From Ectocarpus siliculosus (lineage: Eukaryota > Sar > Phaeophyceae > Ectocarpales > Ectocarpaceae), in contig FN648557.1 of assembly GCA_000310025.1 (NCBI GenBank), forward strand, positions 51,322 through 115,321: a stretch of DNA of 64,000 nt. Reading direction: 5' to 3'. The translations under genes and the position numbers were made by a program. Shown here piece after piece: positions 1-11,839 of this stretch (position 1 is the stretch's first letter; every line of letters starts with the position of its first letter). The notes beneath the pieces are model-generated. The model saw only the letters and a program-made list of their open reading frames with translations. It ran no database searches and was not told the DNA's origin.

Positions 1-3000
1 CCGCAGCGACGAACGGCGTGGTGATCGTGACGGAGAAGAAGCTCCCGTCGGTCCTGATCGACAGCGACGAGGTGTCCAAGATCTCCCTGGTGACCCCCTC
101 GACGGGTTTCGTGTACTCGGGCCTGGGTCCGGACTATCGGGTGCTCGCCCGAAAGAGCCGCAAGCAGGCCCAGGCCTACTACAACATATACCGGGAGGTC
201 AGTGTTTTTTGTTGATGTATAGTATGTGCATGTGTTTTGTTGTAGGGAACAACAAGCAGGCCCAGACCTACTACAACATTCACCGGGAGGTTAGTTGTTT
301 TTTTTATGTATAGTGGTGGGGAACAAGCAGGCCCAGGCCTACTACAACATATACCGGGAGGTTAGTGTTTTTTTGTGTATGTTTTTTTGTGGTGGGGAAC
401 AAGCAGGCCCAGACCTACTACATCATTATCGGGAGGTTAGTTGTTTTTTTGTGTATGTGTTTAGTTGTAGGGAACAACAAGCAGGCCCAGACCTACTACA
501 ACATATATCGGGAGGTTTAGCGTTTTTTTTGTGTATGTATTAGTGGTGGGGAACAGCAACGCCACAGTTTTGATGCCCCACCACGTGAAGTTGCACGGGA
601 GGGTTGGTCTGGTGGTGGTGGTGGTGGACATCACCATATGTGACGTCACACGCGTGAGTGTTACAACTATGTACCATGTGGGGGGGGCTGTTTAGTGCCG
701 GTACCCGGTACAATATAGTAGTGCCTGTCAAATTCTATGGGGAGCGAAATAGCGCTCCCCGCTGTAGTCGGAAGCACAGACCGCGACGTCATGTGACTAC
801 CGTAGGTTGCAACGCCGGTCGCCCCGGTGGTCTAGTTGGTATCCGCGAAACCTTCTAGAGGTCAGATCAGGGGTTCGAATCCCGGCGTAAGCGAGCTTTT
901 CTTGCAAAGTGAGTTTTTCTCTCGCTTCCGCTCCTGGCCTAGTGGATAGCGCTCGTTCGTGTGTACACAGAGGGAAGAGAGTGCTGAACTCTTCTCGCAT
1001 TAAAAATCGAAGGCAGAGTACCGCAGGAGGGGAGGGTAGAGAGGGGCTCTTCTGTGTGACCACGGGTCAGATGGAGTAAACGGCACTAGTGCTGTGAGCG
1101 CTGATTTGAAGTGAAGACAAAAAAAAAAAAAAATGACGTAAGATACCACACCCCCTGGACCGATCTTCACAGCTTGATTGGTCGGCGTGGAAAGCAGTAA
1201 CGATGCCGGAAATGGCGGAGTTGGAACCGTCGCGTCGAGAGCTTTCCGAGCACGAGTCTTCTGCCTTCGGCATCCTCTTGGTCGTGGAGTAATCAAGCTT
1301 TGAAAATCGGTCCACGGGGCGTGGTATCTTACGCAAACTACGGCATCCCACATACTACGGGGAGGTTCAACGGGAGACGAAAGTCGGTCGACTTATCCAA
1401 AAAAATGTCGTGTCGGGAGGTTAGTACCGTAAGAGTCGGAGAGATGGCACCCGCGTGTTAACCGTTTTTTTTAAATACGAAGTAGCGTATTTCTCGACAA
1501 CTATTATAGGAGGGTGCGAACACCAACCGGTGTACCTCTCAGGAAAGCCGTCGACGAGATGTTTCCGAAACTACCGTGCCCTTTTCGGCAGTGGTAGCGT
1601 ACCCCCTGGTTGTAGAGAAACACGAAATAAGAATAACGCGAACATGCCGGTGCCATCTCTCCGACATGTACGGGTAGTCGGCGACGCGAGCATTCGTCGT
1701 CGTCGTGGTACAGTAGTAGCAGCCGCTTTCTGAGGGAGACATGGCCGTGTTTGGGCCGGGGCTTGCAGGCTGGCGGTAGTCGTGTGGCCTGCGTTGTCGT
1801 TGAGACTGCTGCTGTTGTTTGCTGGTGTTGGTAGCGATGTTTGAAGCGAGAGAGAAAGAGAGCGACGGCGCGCGCACGCGCGCGTGAGAGAGAGAGAGAG
1901 ACGGAGGGGTACATGGAGAGAGAGAGGGGGCGAGAGAGAGAAAGAGAGAGTCCCTGCTCGCTGTGATGCCCTTCGGTTGGTCGTTTTGATCGTTTTCGTT
2001 CCCATGTATTCCGGCGCCAAGTCTCAAAGCGCGTGCTCGGTGTACACATGACGATTAGAAGCCAGTATCAAGTTTTCTTCGGAAAACTCTAACGCCGTTT
2101 TGCCCCGCACGACTTTTGACGTGGCACCACACGACAGGTTCAGCCAGTGGGGCAGCTGGTGCGGGATACGGCGGGAGTGATGCAGGAGTACACGCAGAGG
2201 GGAGGAGTCCGGCCGTTCGGGGTGTCGCTGCTGGTGGCGGGCTATGACGACGACGGACCGCAGCTCTACCAGGTGCGGTTGTTGTTGTTGTTGTTGTTGT
2301 TGCTGTTGTTCGTGGTGGTGTTGCTGTTGTTGTTACTGTTGGTTGTTGTTGTTGTTGTTGTTGTTGTTGGTGATGATGGTGCTGTTGTTGGTGTCGTTGG
2401 TGTTGTTGTTACTGTTGGTTGTTGTTGTTGCTGTTGTTGTTGTTGGTGGTGATGATGATGGTGGTATTGGTGGTGTTGGTGTTGTTGTTGTAAGTGCTTG
2501 TAAAGAAAAATTACGACATACATGCCACCACACAGCGGTATTGGGACTACAACGCCGTTCGAGACAAGGCACCGATCGAAGGGTTTTGTTGAGTTTCTCC
2601 ACAGTAGCAAGTGGCGAGACACACAACGGGCTGGCTGCTTGACTCAGTTCGTTTTTTTTCATTGAAGGGTGTACTTGACTTTTTTGGATAGTGTAGTCCC
2701 TGACCACTGAAGTCGTCCGCGTCAGTTGGACCACTTTTTTTTTTTTTTTCGTTTTTTTTGAAGGTACTGAGCGGAGACCAGGACGTTTTTCTACGAAGAT
2801 GGTAACAACAACAAATGCTTAATCAATTCGCGTCTTCGTTGTATCACCCTTACAAACGGGTTGAACAACAACAACGACAGCACCAACAGTAGCTCAGCAG
2901 GTGGCCCGATAAGTGGCAACTTGAATAGTGGAACTGCCGATATAGTGTCACAAAGATTCCTCTGAATCACAATCTCAAAATGTACTTAACCCGTTATAGC

Positions 3001-5308
3001 GAATGGTGGCACTGCCCTGAATACATGGTGCCATATTCTCCTCTTGTCCCTACATGCCAATGTATCGGGCCACCTGCTGCACTGGACTACCGACGCTGGA
3101 CTGCTGCAATTTGTTCTTTTGCCATTGGCCAATCAGGTAGATCCCTCCTTTTTTTTTTTTTCGAAGATAAGATAGCAACAACAAACTTAATCGATTCGCG
3201 GCTTCATTTACCATCGGGTTGAACAACAGCATACTCACCAACAGTGTTACTATCACTGGACTGTAATTCTTTCTTTTGCCGTCGGCCAATCAGGTGGATC
3301 CCTCCGGGGCTTACTTCGGGTGGAAGGCGACGGCCATCGGCAAGAACTTCGTCAACGCAAAAAATTTCTTGGAGAAGCGGTGAGTCCACGTGCTTTTGCT
3401 TTGTTCAGAAGCCGCGAAAGGGCGCGTTTAGGGCCGCTTTTATCACACGACTGTTTTTTTTTTATTCCAAATTTGGTGCTTTCACAAGTGTGGGAGCCAT
3501 GGAAAACTTAAAAAAAAGTTTTGAAGTGTTTTAGAAAAATTGCACACAGGGTCCCAAAACTTTGGAACGCTGGCTTTGGAAGCACTACAAAAAATTGAAA
3601 AACATTTGGACGAAAATAGCGCTCTGATAACAATGGCCCTTAGTATTCGATCTCGAGGGAGCTCTGAAGGACCCTGTTTATCCGGTGCGCGTCCCGACAG
3701 CCGCGTGAAAAGCTGCTGAGCAAGCCTCGACGGGTAACAGGAAGATACCGTAGGTGACCGGTTGCCAACGACGGACGGGCCTGGAAAAACGGGCCGTAAC
3801 GGTTCCATTTTTTTTTTGACGTGGTGCAGATGATTGGTGATATCCTGCGTCCCCATAACTGAAAAATATTAAATACCTCAAAACGAAAACAGAACACACA
3901 TCCAAAATGGATGTGTGGAGACCTTGCTGTAGTTGTTATTGACACCTGAAAAAACGATTAATAAAATAATGTAGACTTTGTTGCCGCCTCGAGACTGGCG
4001 TCTTCTTCTCATGGGTCAGCGGGTTAGCACTGCTGGACGGTCGATCCTGCAAACAAAGGCACACACGTCACACACGGCATCTGTCGTTAATCCGGAGAGT
4101 AGCATTGCCCCCCCTCACGGAGTACCAGACCACGGCGGTATAGGCTTTAGAAACATTTTGTGCTCTTTAGAAGCATTTTTTTACTTTCAAAGCGCACTGA
4201 CACTGACGTATTTTCATTGGCCAGTCGGTTAGCAGCGCGGTCGACGCTGATACTAAAATAAGAACAAATACGCACGCACACCTGTACCATTTTATTTTAT
4301 TATTTTTTTCAGGTTCTCCGAGGAAGCCGAGCTGGATGATGCGGTACACACTGCGCTGCTGACGATGCGGGAGGGTTTTGAGGGGGAGATGACGGAAAAG
4401 AACATCGAGGTACACTAGTTGTTGTTTTTTTTCGTGGTATTTATTATGGCTACAAATACAGTCGCCCCGTTTTCGTGTACTATAATACACTTTTCGTGTA
4501 TTTTTGGTGCAACTACAACCATCCAGGGTCACACAGGAGGGGGGTAAACACCGGGGCTCTCTTCTTTTTTTTTTTTTTCGTGGTCCCGGCATTCATTCAG
4601 AGTAGAAAGTTCAATATTCCATCTGTCTGTGCCAGGCGATTTCACCGGCATTACACAGGGCAGCCGACACTACACCGGGAACCACTGCTACCGTATGTCC
4701 TTCTATGGAATACATGCCGCATGCACGAGGACACTATACCGGGAACCACTGCTACTGCTGTATGTTGTTCTATGTATTACATACCGCATGTACAAGGACG
4801 AAGTGCAGCGCAGGGTCTCCGAGATTGCCGGGGGGCGGTACCCCCGGCAACGTCGCGATCGTCGTCGAAACCGGAGGATGTTGTATATGCCGAAGGCACT
4901 CCCGGAACTCGTTACATGGTTCGGTTGTCCATTTTTGGGAGGCATCATTCACCAAGCTTTCCCCCTGATCCTGAGGGAACAGTGCCCCGCTCTCTCTCAA
5001 TGGTATTGTGAAGACCGGTTCTGGGAATGTTCCAAACGATTTCTAGCAACGTTCACACAATAAAGCACACATACCTAGCGTACGCTTTTATTTTTGGGCG
5101 ACCAAGCGCAGACTCGGCAAACAGGAGGGAACAGAGAGGACGTTTTGAGCATATAACCGATAAGGCATGCAAAATGTGATCCCCCCCCCCCCCCCCCCCC
5201 GGGGACCCCCCCCCCTTTTTTTCTCACGGGGGAGTGGTAAGGGAGGACCGCAAGTTCCGCATCCTAAGCGAACAGGAGGGGAAAGACTTCTTGGACGAAG
5301 CTAACTAA
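1..5308 (+). CDS. PSMA2: Proteasome subunit alpha type-2, 3' part (5' end outside window)
   Basis: Encodes most of the alpha-2 subunit of the 20S proteasome outer ring, a structural, non-catalytic ring subunit that helps gate substrate entry. Exons read as 1(or 7)-197, 2138-2272, 3294-3379, 4313-4409 and about 5231-5308, stop TAA at 5306-5308. Introns are GT-AG and phases agree (0, 0, 2, 0). Recognition rests on the run [95 protein letters not shown] and NIE, which follows animal PSMA2 almost residue by residue. About 36 N-terminal residues are missing upstream. The sequence opens with CCGCAG, which could be the acceptor of the previous intron. The last exon ends KDFLDEAN; it fits the family's C-terminus, but no clean AG acceptor is visible beside the poly-C tract just before it. 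The introns hold an exon-end repeat array, a SINE, a MITE, (GTT)n and a 64-base duplication. Confidence 0.93.
163..560 (+). repeat. Tandem copies of the PSMA2 exon end inside the following intron
   Basis: The last 34 bases or so of the coding exon (reading [12 protein letters not shown]) and its 5' splice site recur four more times in the intron, at about 251-289, 322-360, 398-435 and 475-514. Each copy ends in GGGAG followed by a donor-like GTTAGT or GTTTAG, then a T-rich stretch and a TAG or GGTGGGGAAC joint. Period is about 71-92 bases. The second and fifth copies also have TTGTAG just upstream, which would make a 44-base mini-exon. That length is not a multiple of three, so its inclusion would shift the frame. 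Confidence 0.9.
793..1060 (+). repeat. tRNA-derived SINE-like element
   Basis: GGTGGTCTAGTTGGTATCC resembles a tRNA A box and GGGGTTCGAATCCC a B box, about 35 bases apart as in a tRNA. The 3' acceptor arm does not pair with the 5' side and only three T-stem pairs form, so this is not a working tRNA. A second A-box-like run, CTGGCCTAGTGGATAGCGC, follows at about 932-951. The left edge (TACCGTAGGTTGC, 800-812) equals the outer end of a MITE copy at 53808, so the element may abut or include a MITE fragment. Confidence 0.6.
1134..1343. mobile_element. MITE with long inverted ends, copy 1 (about 210 bp)
   Basis: The left end reads AAGATACCACACCCCCTGG and the right end is its imperfect complement, CCACGGGGCGTGGTATCTT. 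The inverted ends extend about 45 bases and include TCAC(A)AGCTTGATT against AATCAAGCTTTGA. The interior has no coding capacity. Four further full or partial copies lie at 45189, 48909, 51197 and 53808. It sits in intron 1 of PSMA2. The superfamily cannot be named without clear target duplications. Confidence 0.8.
2273..2500 (+). repeat. (GTT)n-rich microsatellite in PSMA2 intron
   Basis: An imperfect run of GTT/GTG/GAT triplets begins directly after the 5' splice site that follows codon CAG (2270-2272). It could change donor context or intron length between individuals. Confidence 0.9.
4666..4797 (+). repeat. 64-base tandem duplication in PSMA2 intron 4
   Basis: GACACTACACCGGGAACCAC at 4666 returns with few changes at 4730, and the following bases also match (CTATGGAATACATGCCGCATG against CTATGTATTACATACCGCATG, in part). 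No coding role is seen. Confidence 0.8.
5180..5222 (+). repeat. Poly-C and poly-T tract before the last PSMA2 exon
   Basis: About twenty C, then GGGGA, ten more C and seven T. The tract lies where the polypyrimidine tract and AG of the last intron should be. Either the acceptor is unusual or the homopolymer was misread. Confidence 0.85.
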
Positions 5309-5681
5309 GCTTGCTTTCCAGAACTCCATAAAAGCAATAAAAAAAGAGCTTTTGTCACAAAAAAAAAAAGTCCTGGACTGTTTTGTCTGTGGATAGAGAT
5401 GGTTTGTTACTGTAAGAAAAAGATACAGAGAAGGGACCGATGCCAGTTCGGGGAAGTGCAGCCCTCGGAGTGCCTCCCTCCCTTGAAGCAAGTTTGGAGT
5501 CGTGCGGAGAAACAGCGAGGAGTTGAGGTCGTGCCAGATGATGGTCGTGTCCGGCACTGTCGTGTGTGCCCCCTTTTGGGCGAGAGAGTCGTGGTCGTGT
5601 TGTCGCTTCTCGAGCTTCTGTTGTAGCTATCCTTCCCCCCATGGGTTGTTGTGTTGACGACGACGGGACCGCTGCTGCTGA

Positions 5682-5933
5682 CAGGAATGGAGGGAAAATG
5701 GGCCGGATCGTATTGAGGTGGTGACATTTCTGGTCCTCCTGCTCCCTGATTGGTCCAACTCGATCTGTTTCTTTTCCTGCTAGAGGTTATGCGGCACACG
5801 AGCCTGCTTGCAGGAATGGAGGGAAAATGAGCCGGATCGTGTAGAGGTGGTGATATTTCTGGTCCTCCTGCTCCCTGATTGGTCCAACTCGGTCTTTTGC
5901 TTTCCTGCTAGAGGTTACGCCGCGCGCGAGGCG
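5682..5933 (+). repeat. Tandem duplication of about 129 bases
   Basis: The unit starting CAGGAATGGAGGGAAAATG at 5682 repeats at 5811, including GGTCCTCCTGCTCCCTGATT and CCTGCTAGAGGTTA. Copies are about 90 percent alike. Just downstream, GTGAAGAATGAAAATGCC is duplicated about 67 bases apart. Confidence 0.85.
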
Positions 5934-7814
5934 AGAAACAGATTAGTGTTTGGAGAACGGATGGAGACGTGAAGAATGAAAATGCCTTCATTCCAGCGGC
6001 ATCATCAGGAAACGGATTGATCCATTTTTGAACGGATTGAGACTTGAAGAATGAAAATGCCTTCACCAAGGCGCCATTAGGAGCGCGGATCCTTTGATTT
6101 GACAACGGGTCGAGAAAGCATGCAAACACGGAACACCCAGCGGCATCATTAGCGAACATGAATGCTTGTGCACGCCACGCGGCGCAGACCCTGCACGCCG
6201 CGTGCGTAATAGGCATATGTGTGCGTGTGTGCCATATCGATAAGAAACATGCATGGGCCGGGAAGGTCGATGCTGAGGGGAAACGTTGTCAGAACGCCCA
6301 CGCGGGGAGTAATGTCAACTCAGGGTGCATAGCCTACCGTACAAAGGGAATACACGACGCCGTCGTGAGAGAGGGACTTCAAAGTATGCGAATGCATGAG
6401 GCATAGACTATGCTACATCAAGCTAATGACCGAGCCAACCCGCCAAACGGACGGACCGTTGGTGCAAAATAGCTAACTAGTCGCATCCACCCAATATTTA
6501 CCGACTGGCATGCACAGCATCACGCAAACACCGTCAGTCGGACGGTGAGAAACGGCTGGGTGCATCTACAAGCAAGCCGCCCTATCTACGTTGTTTGGCA
6601 TGCTCTACACCAAGCAACCAATCAAACAAACAACAAACTTTCAAGCAAACAGAAGGTAAAAAAAAAAAACGGCTTTCAAGCTTTCAAGCAAGCAATCGAA
6701 CCAACTCGGTTCGTCAATCTTACTGCACACAGTCTCACCGAAAGGCAACTTAACTACCACGCGGCAAGCAGAGGTGCAACATGTACATCGACCGGTGCTT
6801 GCGTACATCATATTTAGTGCTGCAGAGGACTGTACTCAAAGATGGAGACAGGGTGTAGCGGTGGATGGTACTAACATTAGTAATAGGAGTCGTTGTTGTG
6901 CTGGATAACTTTTTTTTTTTCTCCCATCATTGGACTCTGTCGTCTGCCCCTCTGGCCCCCATCCTCCACTTCTACTAGCTAGACGACCCAACCGGGGTCA
7001 CATAGGAGGGGGGGGGGTTGGACCCCCTCCTGCGGTTCCTGCCTGAGATATTGTTATTGATAGATGTTGTTGATGTGGCTGCTGCGTTTGGTTGCAATGC
7101 GTCCGTTCGCACGATGTCTGCGTTTTTTTTAGTCAAGAACCCGCCGTCCTTCAGCCGGCACCTCGATGACAATCGTTGAGATTCGGCGTTTGCCGCCCTT
7201 GAGGGACTCCCATGCAGCAGCGGACACACTACATGCCTCACCCGAAGGTTGGAAGGCTTTCGGCCGGAGACTCAAGGTCGGAGGCGGTGACTTCGAGCCG
7301 CCACTTCTGCTGGGCTGGAGACACCCGTTTGCGGCGAGGTGTGAGTGTGCGCGTGAACACCGCGAAACCGAAACAAAACGGTTCGGGACAAGATCGCGCT
7401 GGCCCCAAGTTTACACCGCGTTCTGTCCGCGCCGCCATCATGCACAAGTGAGATGTCGATCCTGGTGAGGCAGTTTGACCATTCCATGGTGAGATGGTCC
7501 ACACGCGCAGGATAGATTATACAACGGAATGTTGTGGCTCGGAACACAAGGGGTATTTCCATGACGACACTCCATCCGACGGCCTTACAGCAGCAGCAGC
7601 CTATCCGACGGCGCTTGGTGGCATATCCTATCCTGTCGACGGGTGGGTGCTGGTATACGCGCCGCATATCCGACGGCGCCCATCGATGTGGCACGATCCA
7701 TTCACAGATCCTCTCTCCCCGCCCCCACACACAGCACAAAACCAAACGCACGCCTCTCTCAGCAAACAAACACCACCAGCCACCACCTTCACGATAAAAG
7801 GCGATATTATTGCC
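5934..7814. other. Intergenic stretch without a supported gene
   Basis: Between PSMA2 and the next predicted gene only short frames without splice support are seen. A GC-rich patch at 7212-7452 can be read as about 80 residues ending AAIMHK. It may be an upstream exon or chance. Confidence 0.5.
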
Positions 7815-10800
7815 ATGATGATGATGAGCTCTGGGATAGGTCTGCCGAAGACGGCGTCCAAGCTGGCGAGGAGGGTCGTCGTCGGCACCGGCGAGACGGG
7901 GAAGGGTCTGCCGCTGTCGACAAGGTCGGGTCTGGGCGGCGGCCAGGGGGCGACCACCAGGATTGTCGATGCCGTCGTCGTGACGCTCCCGCTAAGGCAA
8001 CTGTCAGCTGGTCCGCCGAAGAGAGAGGTGGGGTGGAGTCTACAGCAGCAGTATTTTCTGGTGTGTCCGGGTGTCACAGCACTGCTGTATTTACTGCAGT
8101 ACATAGTGCACATGCTTATTAAATTTTGAATACAGCTGTTGTAGTCTATAATGCAAATGAATCGTGTGGACTGAAGGTAGAATTAACCTGTTTTGCTCAA
8201 GAAGTACATAGGCAATTTTCGGGTGGATTTTCCCCACATCCCTTCATTTTTTTCCGTTCGTTCTGCTTTGTGGGCTGTATTTCGTTTTCTCGACCTCGCG
8301 TCATGTGCAGGGCATCAGCAGTTTGTGGCGTCACATTTCTTCGGCGTAATTTTGATGAGTTATGATGTAGATATCTCACACATAACATATCCACTTGGTC
8401 TTCATCCTACTTAAGAAAACACGAATACGCGTTTTTACTTTATTGAGGCATGTCAGAAACCCACCTGAATCACCGGTTATTACCGGGTACAAGGCGTCCC
8501 GGTAGGTTACACAGCAATCAATCCCGGATTGTTTTCTTAATTCAGGGCTCGCCTTACTTGCTTTCTTATGCCTCGACTCTGCAACAACGTCGAACGACAC
8601 CCCGCCGCCACAAACCGCACGTACGTGTAATCTACCCCGCCCGGTACTGGCTCCTACGCACTGCTGTTGTTATTTCGCTCGCCTTCGCTCGACGTCTCTC
8701 CATCGTGTGGCGTTGTGTTCCACAACGCGTGCAGAAATTTGCACCATCGAAACTTCCTCGTCTCCCAACACACGAAAGTACCGCCCCCTTCATTTATGAC
8801 GACAGCCCCATTTTTGGCCTAGAGGCTTAAAATATTGCACGTAGATATATATGTCCTCGGTTCTTCCGATCCCTTACCCTCCATCTCGCCAAACCAACGT
8901 GTCACGCATACACCGACCTGAAGACATGTTCCTTTTTATCTCTCGCGCCTCTTCGCGTCTTTCTTTTTCTCGTCGTCATCATGGTGTGCGTGCCCTCCAG
9001 CGCCTTCCATTTTGTTCCAACCCCCCTTCACAACCAACCCTCGAGCGTGGACGCAGGTTCGCAGGTAAGGCACTGCCGCCGCAGGTACCCAGGAAGGTGC
9101 TGGACGGTTTGTCGCACCACCGCATGCGGGCGCAGTTTGCCGCCCGCATGTCGTTTGGTGTACATGCAGGACCCTGTCGTAGCTCTTTGTTGATGTGTTT
9201 CGTCTCTCATCTCCACCACGATCCTCACCGTTCTGACACTCAGATCTCGCTCACGAGTTTGCTCTTTGAAACTGGCAAGCGCGGCGCAACAACGCGGCAG
9301 TACAAATCTGGCCGTGCGCGGGTGTACGTCTTGCCAACCGGATCCTACCAGATATCCTCCCTCCAATCCAGCTCAAACCGACATGACGAGGCTACAGCTA
9401 AAGCATCTGAAAAATACCGGCCGACTCCACTCGTTCGTCCGTCCGTCAACAAACGCAAAAAAAACACGTGGTGCCCAACGCGCGCACGCGTTCTCTCGCA
9501 AATCAGGCCGGGAGTTTCGCAAAGCTTTTCAAGAACTCGCCGTTCAAGGTTGAAACCATCCCCGGTGAGAAGAGAACGGGTCGCCACATTTCGCTGCTGC
9601 CTCCGTTGTTGTTGCGTTGTTGTTGTTGTTGTTGCTGTTGTTTACAAGTTGTTGCTTCAGATAGCGCGTAGACCTTGGCAGCTGAGAACTTCGGGCACAT
9701 CGTCACACGAACGTAAAGAACCGGAGCCCGATTTGTGAGCCCGGGGTCCAGAATTACACGAAAGCGTACATAGCGGCGGTCTTTTGTAACATTAAAAGGG
9801 GAAACTAGAACGCCAACCTCGGCGACAACCTGAGGCTCTCTCAAGTGCCGGTGAGTGCTGTAGTGATTCCTTCTCGTCGTTGTAGTCGCGGTAAGAGGTC
9901 GTTCACTATCACATGGCGTTCCCTCGCTGATTCGTTTTTTTCTGCTTCGGTGGTATGTATCTACCCTAAACCCGTGCGGAACGCTATTCGGCGACTCCCG
10001 AGCGAAGTCAGTCGTCTCGACACATTTTATCCGACGGCGGCATAGTTTTGGCCAGACCGGTTGCTCGCACAAGTGGGTCGTGTAGCATCCATCCCTGGTT
10101 ACTAGATGGCCTGCAATGATGGGGACCGAGTAGTTCGGCGATGGGCGCTGCTTGCTGTTCTCCTCTAATGTGTCATGAAACAGTGGGCGTTTGCGGTTGC
10201 GACCAGCCAGACGCCACACAGTGCTGGCGTCGGCACCATCCAGCCGGCGAAGGAGGGTGGTCTCTTCTGGTATACCCGCTGCGCCGCGGCGACACCTCCC
10301 GAACGACAGTTAGTCGTAGTTGCTGTTGCCTTGGCATTAAAAACCCGTCCGATCATTCTATACCGCTCCTTCTTCTGTCCGTACAGACCTAACGTATTTT
10401 CTTCCTAGAGTGGTCACAGGCCGACTTAGGCTACTAAAAGGTGGTACAATACGTTAAGTGGTCTCGGTCGAAACCCCGTCTATCTCCGTCTCGCCGACCT
10501 CCGCTCTCCCCACACCGCAGGATCGCCTTTACCCGCAGCAGCTAGGCCCTCTCCCGCGCCGCTTGCCGCCGCCGCCGCCGCGTCTACACCGCCGTCCCCC
10601 TCGGCGGGATCGCCCCCGCCCTCCACGGCCCCCCCGCCGCCGCCGCATCCCGCCATGGCCCCGCTCGCGACCCACGGCGTGCGGCCCTCCGGCATGCAAG
10701 ACCCGTCGCGGGTTCCGGCGGGCCTCGTGAGATCATCGGACGCCAGGTTCAGCACGGGCTTGGCATCCTCGGCGCTTAACAAGAGCTCACCGCCGGTTTC

Positions 10801-11807
10801 GACGCCGGAGCGGCGGGCTGGTCCTGTGACCCTGAACAACGGGTACGTACGTCATCCTCTTTCCTTGATGCTACTGCCGTGCGAGGGCAGGGGGGGTGGT
10901 GGTGCTGGGCGTGTGTGAAAACATTCTTGTGCCCGACATTTTTTGTCTTCCTTGTTGGCGCTCGAACCTGGACGCCGAAAGAAATTTTGATGAATCATGT
11001 TGAGCTTAATGTGGACCTGCCTGCCTGTGACCTTCGAAGTGATAATGGTTGATGGTGACAGACATAGAGGTGGTGGTATATTTTCAAGGTTATGTATCCA
11101 AATCTTCACAAAGTCCCCAATCAATCAAACGACCGACGTGTTCTCATTCATTGGTCAGCCGGTTAGCGCGGTCGACTGTTTCCCCGCATTAAATTGACAT
11201 TTTTTGCACACGCATTGGTCCGATTTCGGTTAAACCGTACGCGCCGTTGGGTACTCGAGTTCTGAACCAACTCAACCCTTTACATACGAGAGCACCTGCT
11301 TTTTCTGCGCTGTCCAGCACGGAGAAGTTCTTTGCGTCAGTATTGTAGCAGATCATTTCCTACGTGCATCCATGCGCTTTCTCGTGGATTTTCTTGTCTT
11401 CTAATTTTCTGTCTTGTGTATTGCCACGCTGAGGACAACCCCCTGTGGTCGTCCGTGCAGGCCCTTCCCTCCCCTGGCGTTGCTGTGCGATTCCTCCAGG
11501 TATCATGCGTGATACTCTTTCTCGCGGCGCTACATCTTACACATCTCTCGTGCGAACCCCCCCGTAAGAACCAATCCGCCCATGGTCCTCTCAGTTCAGA
11601 CGGTCCAGCCTCCTTCGCCGGGTCTGCCAAGAGAATCTGCTGTGATTTCTGCACCCCCACCAACAACAGCAGTGAGTACTAGCGTCGCGCACGCTCCGGC
11701 ATAAATTCCCACCCGCTTGCTGTTGTCGTCGTCGCATTGAAAACCATTCCAATCTCTCTCTTTTCCAGAACCTCCCTCTGTCCGTACTGATCCAACGCTT
11801 GACATGA
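7815..11807 (+). CDS. Predicted six-exon gene, product unrecognised (Ala/Pro/Ser-rich)
   Basis: I do not recognise the protein. Six GC-rich open blocks join with GT-AG sites and consistent phases: 7815-8027, 9085-9157, 10521-10842, 11461-11499, 11569-11671 and 11769-11807, giving 262 residues and a TGA stop. The start is an ATG run reading MMMMSSGIGLPKTASKLARR. Exon 2 reads VPRKVLDGLSHHRMRAQFAA. Exon 3 is rich in Ala, Pro and Ser and holds MAPLATHGVRPSGMQDPSRV and RRAGPVTLNNG. Later exons are proline-rich (PPMVLSVQTVQPPSPG). No signal peptide, membrane segment or catalytic motif is seen; it could be a disordered nuclear or regulatory protein. The acceptors of exons 5 and 6 are weaker calls, and exon 6 lies in a sequence duplicated at 10.3 kb, so the 3' end is doubtful. 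An upstream exon is possible. Confidence 0.38.
10316..10434 (+). repeat. Dispersed duplicate of 11717-11839
   Basis: TTGCTGTTG, GCATT(A/G)AAAA, CTGTCCGTAC and TGGTCACAGGC occur in the same order and spacing as at 11717-11839. The downstream copy contains the last predicted exon of the neighbouring gene. Confidence 0.6.
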
Positions 11808-11839
11808 TCGACTGCCGTGGTCACAGGCGAACTTACGCT

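Noticed and set aside
818-895. A functional tRNA gene
   Set aside because: A and B boxes are present, but the acceptor stem does not pair and the T stem has only three pairs.
1504-2049. Long minus-strand frames opposite PSMA2 intron 1
   Set aside because: They are (GA)n and simple-sequence translations, inside an intron of a well-supported plus-strand gene.
2244-2734. Frames coding poly-Leu/Cys/Val or poly-Asn/Thr
   Set aside because: Pure translation of the (GTT)n microsatellite.
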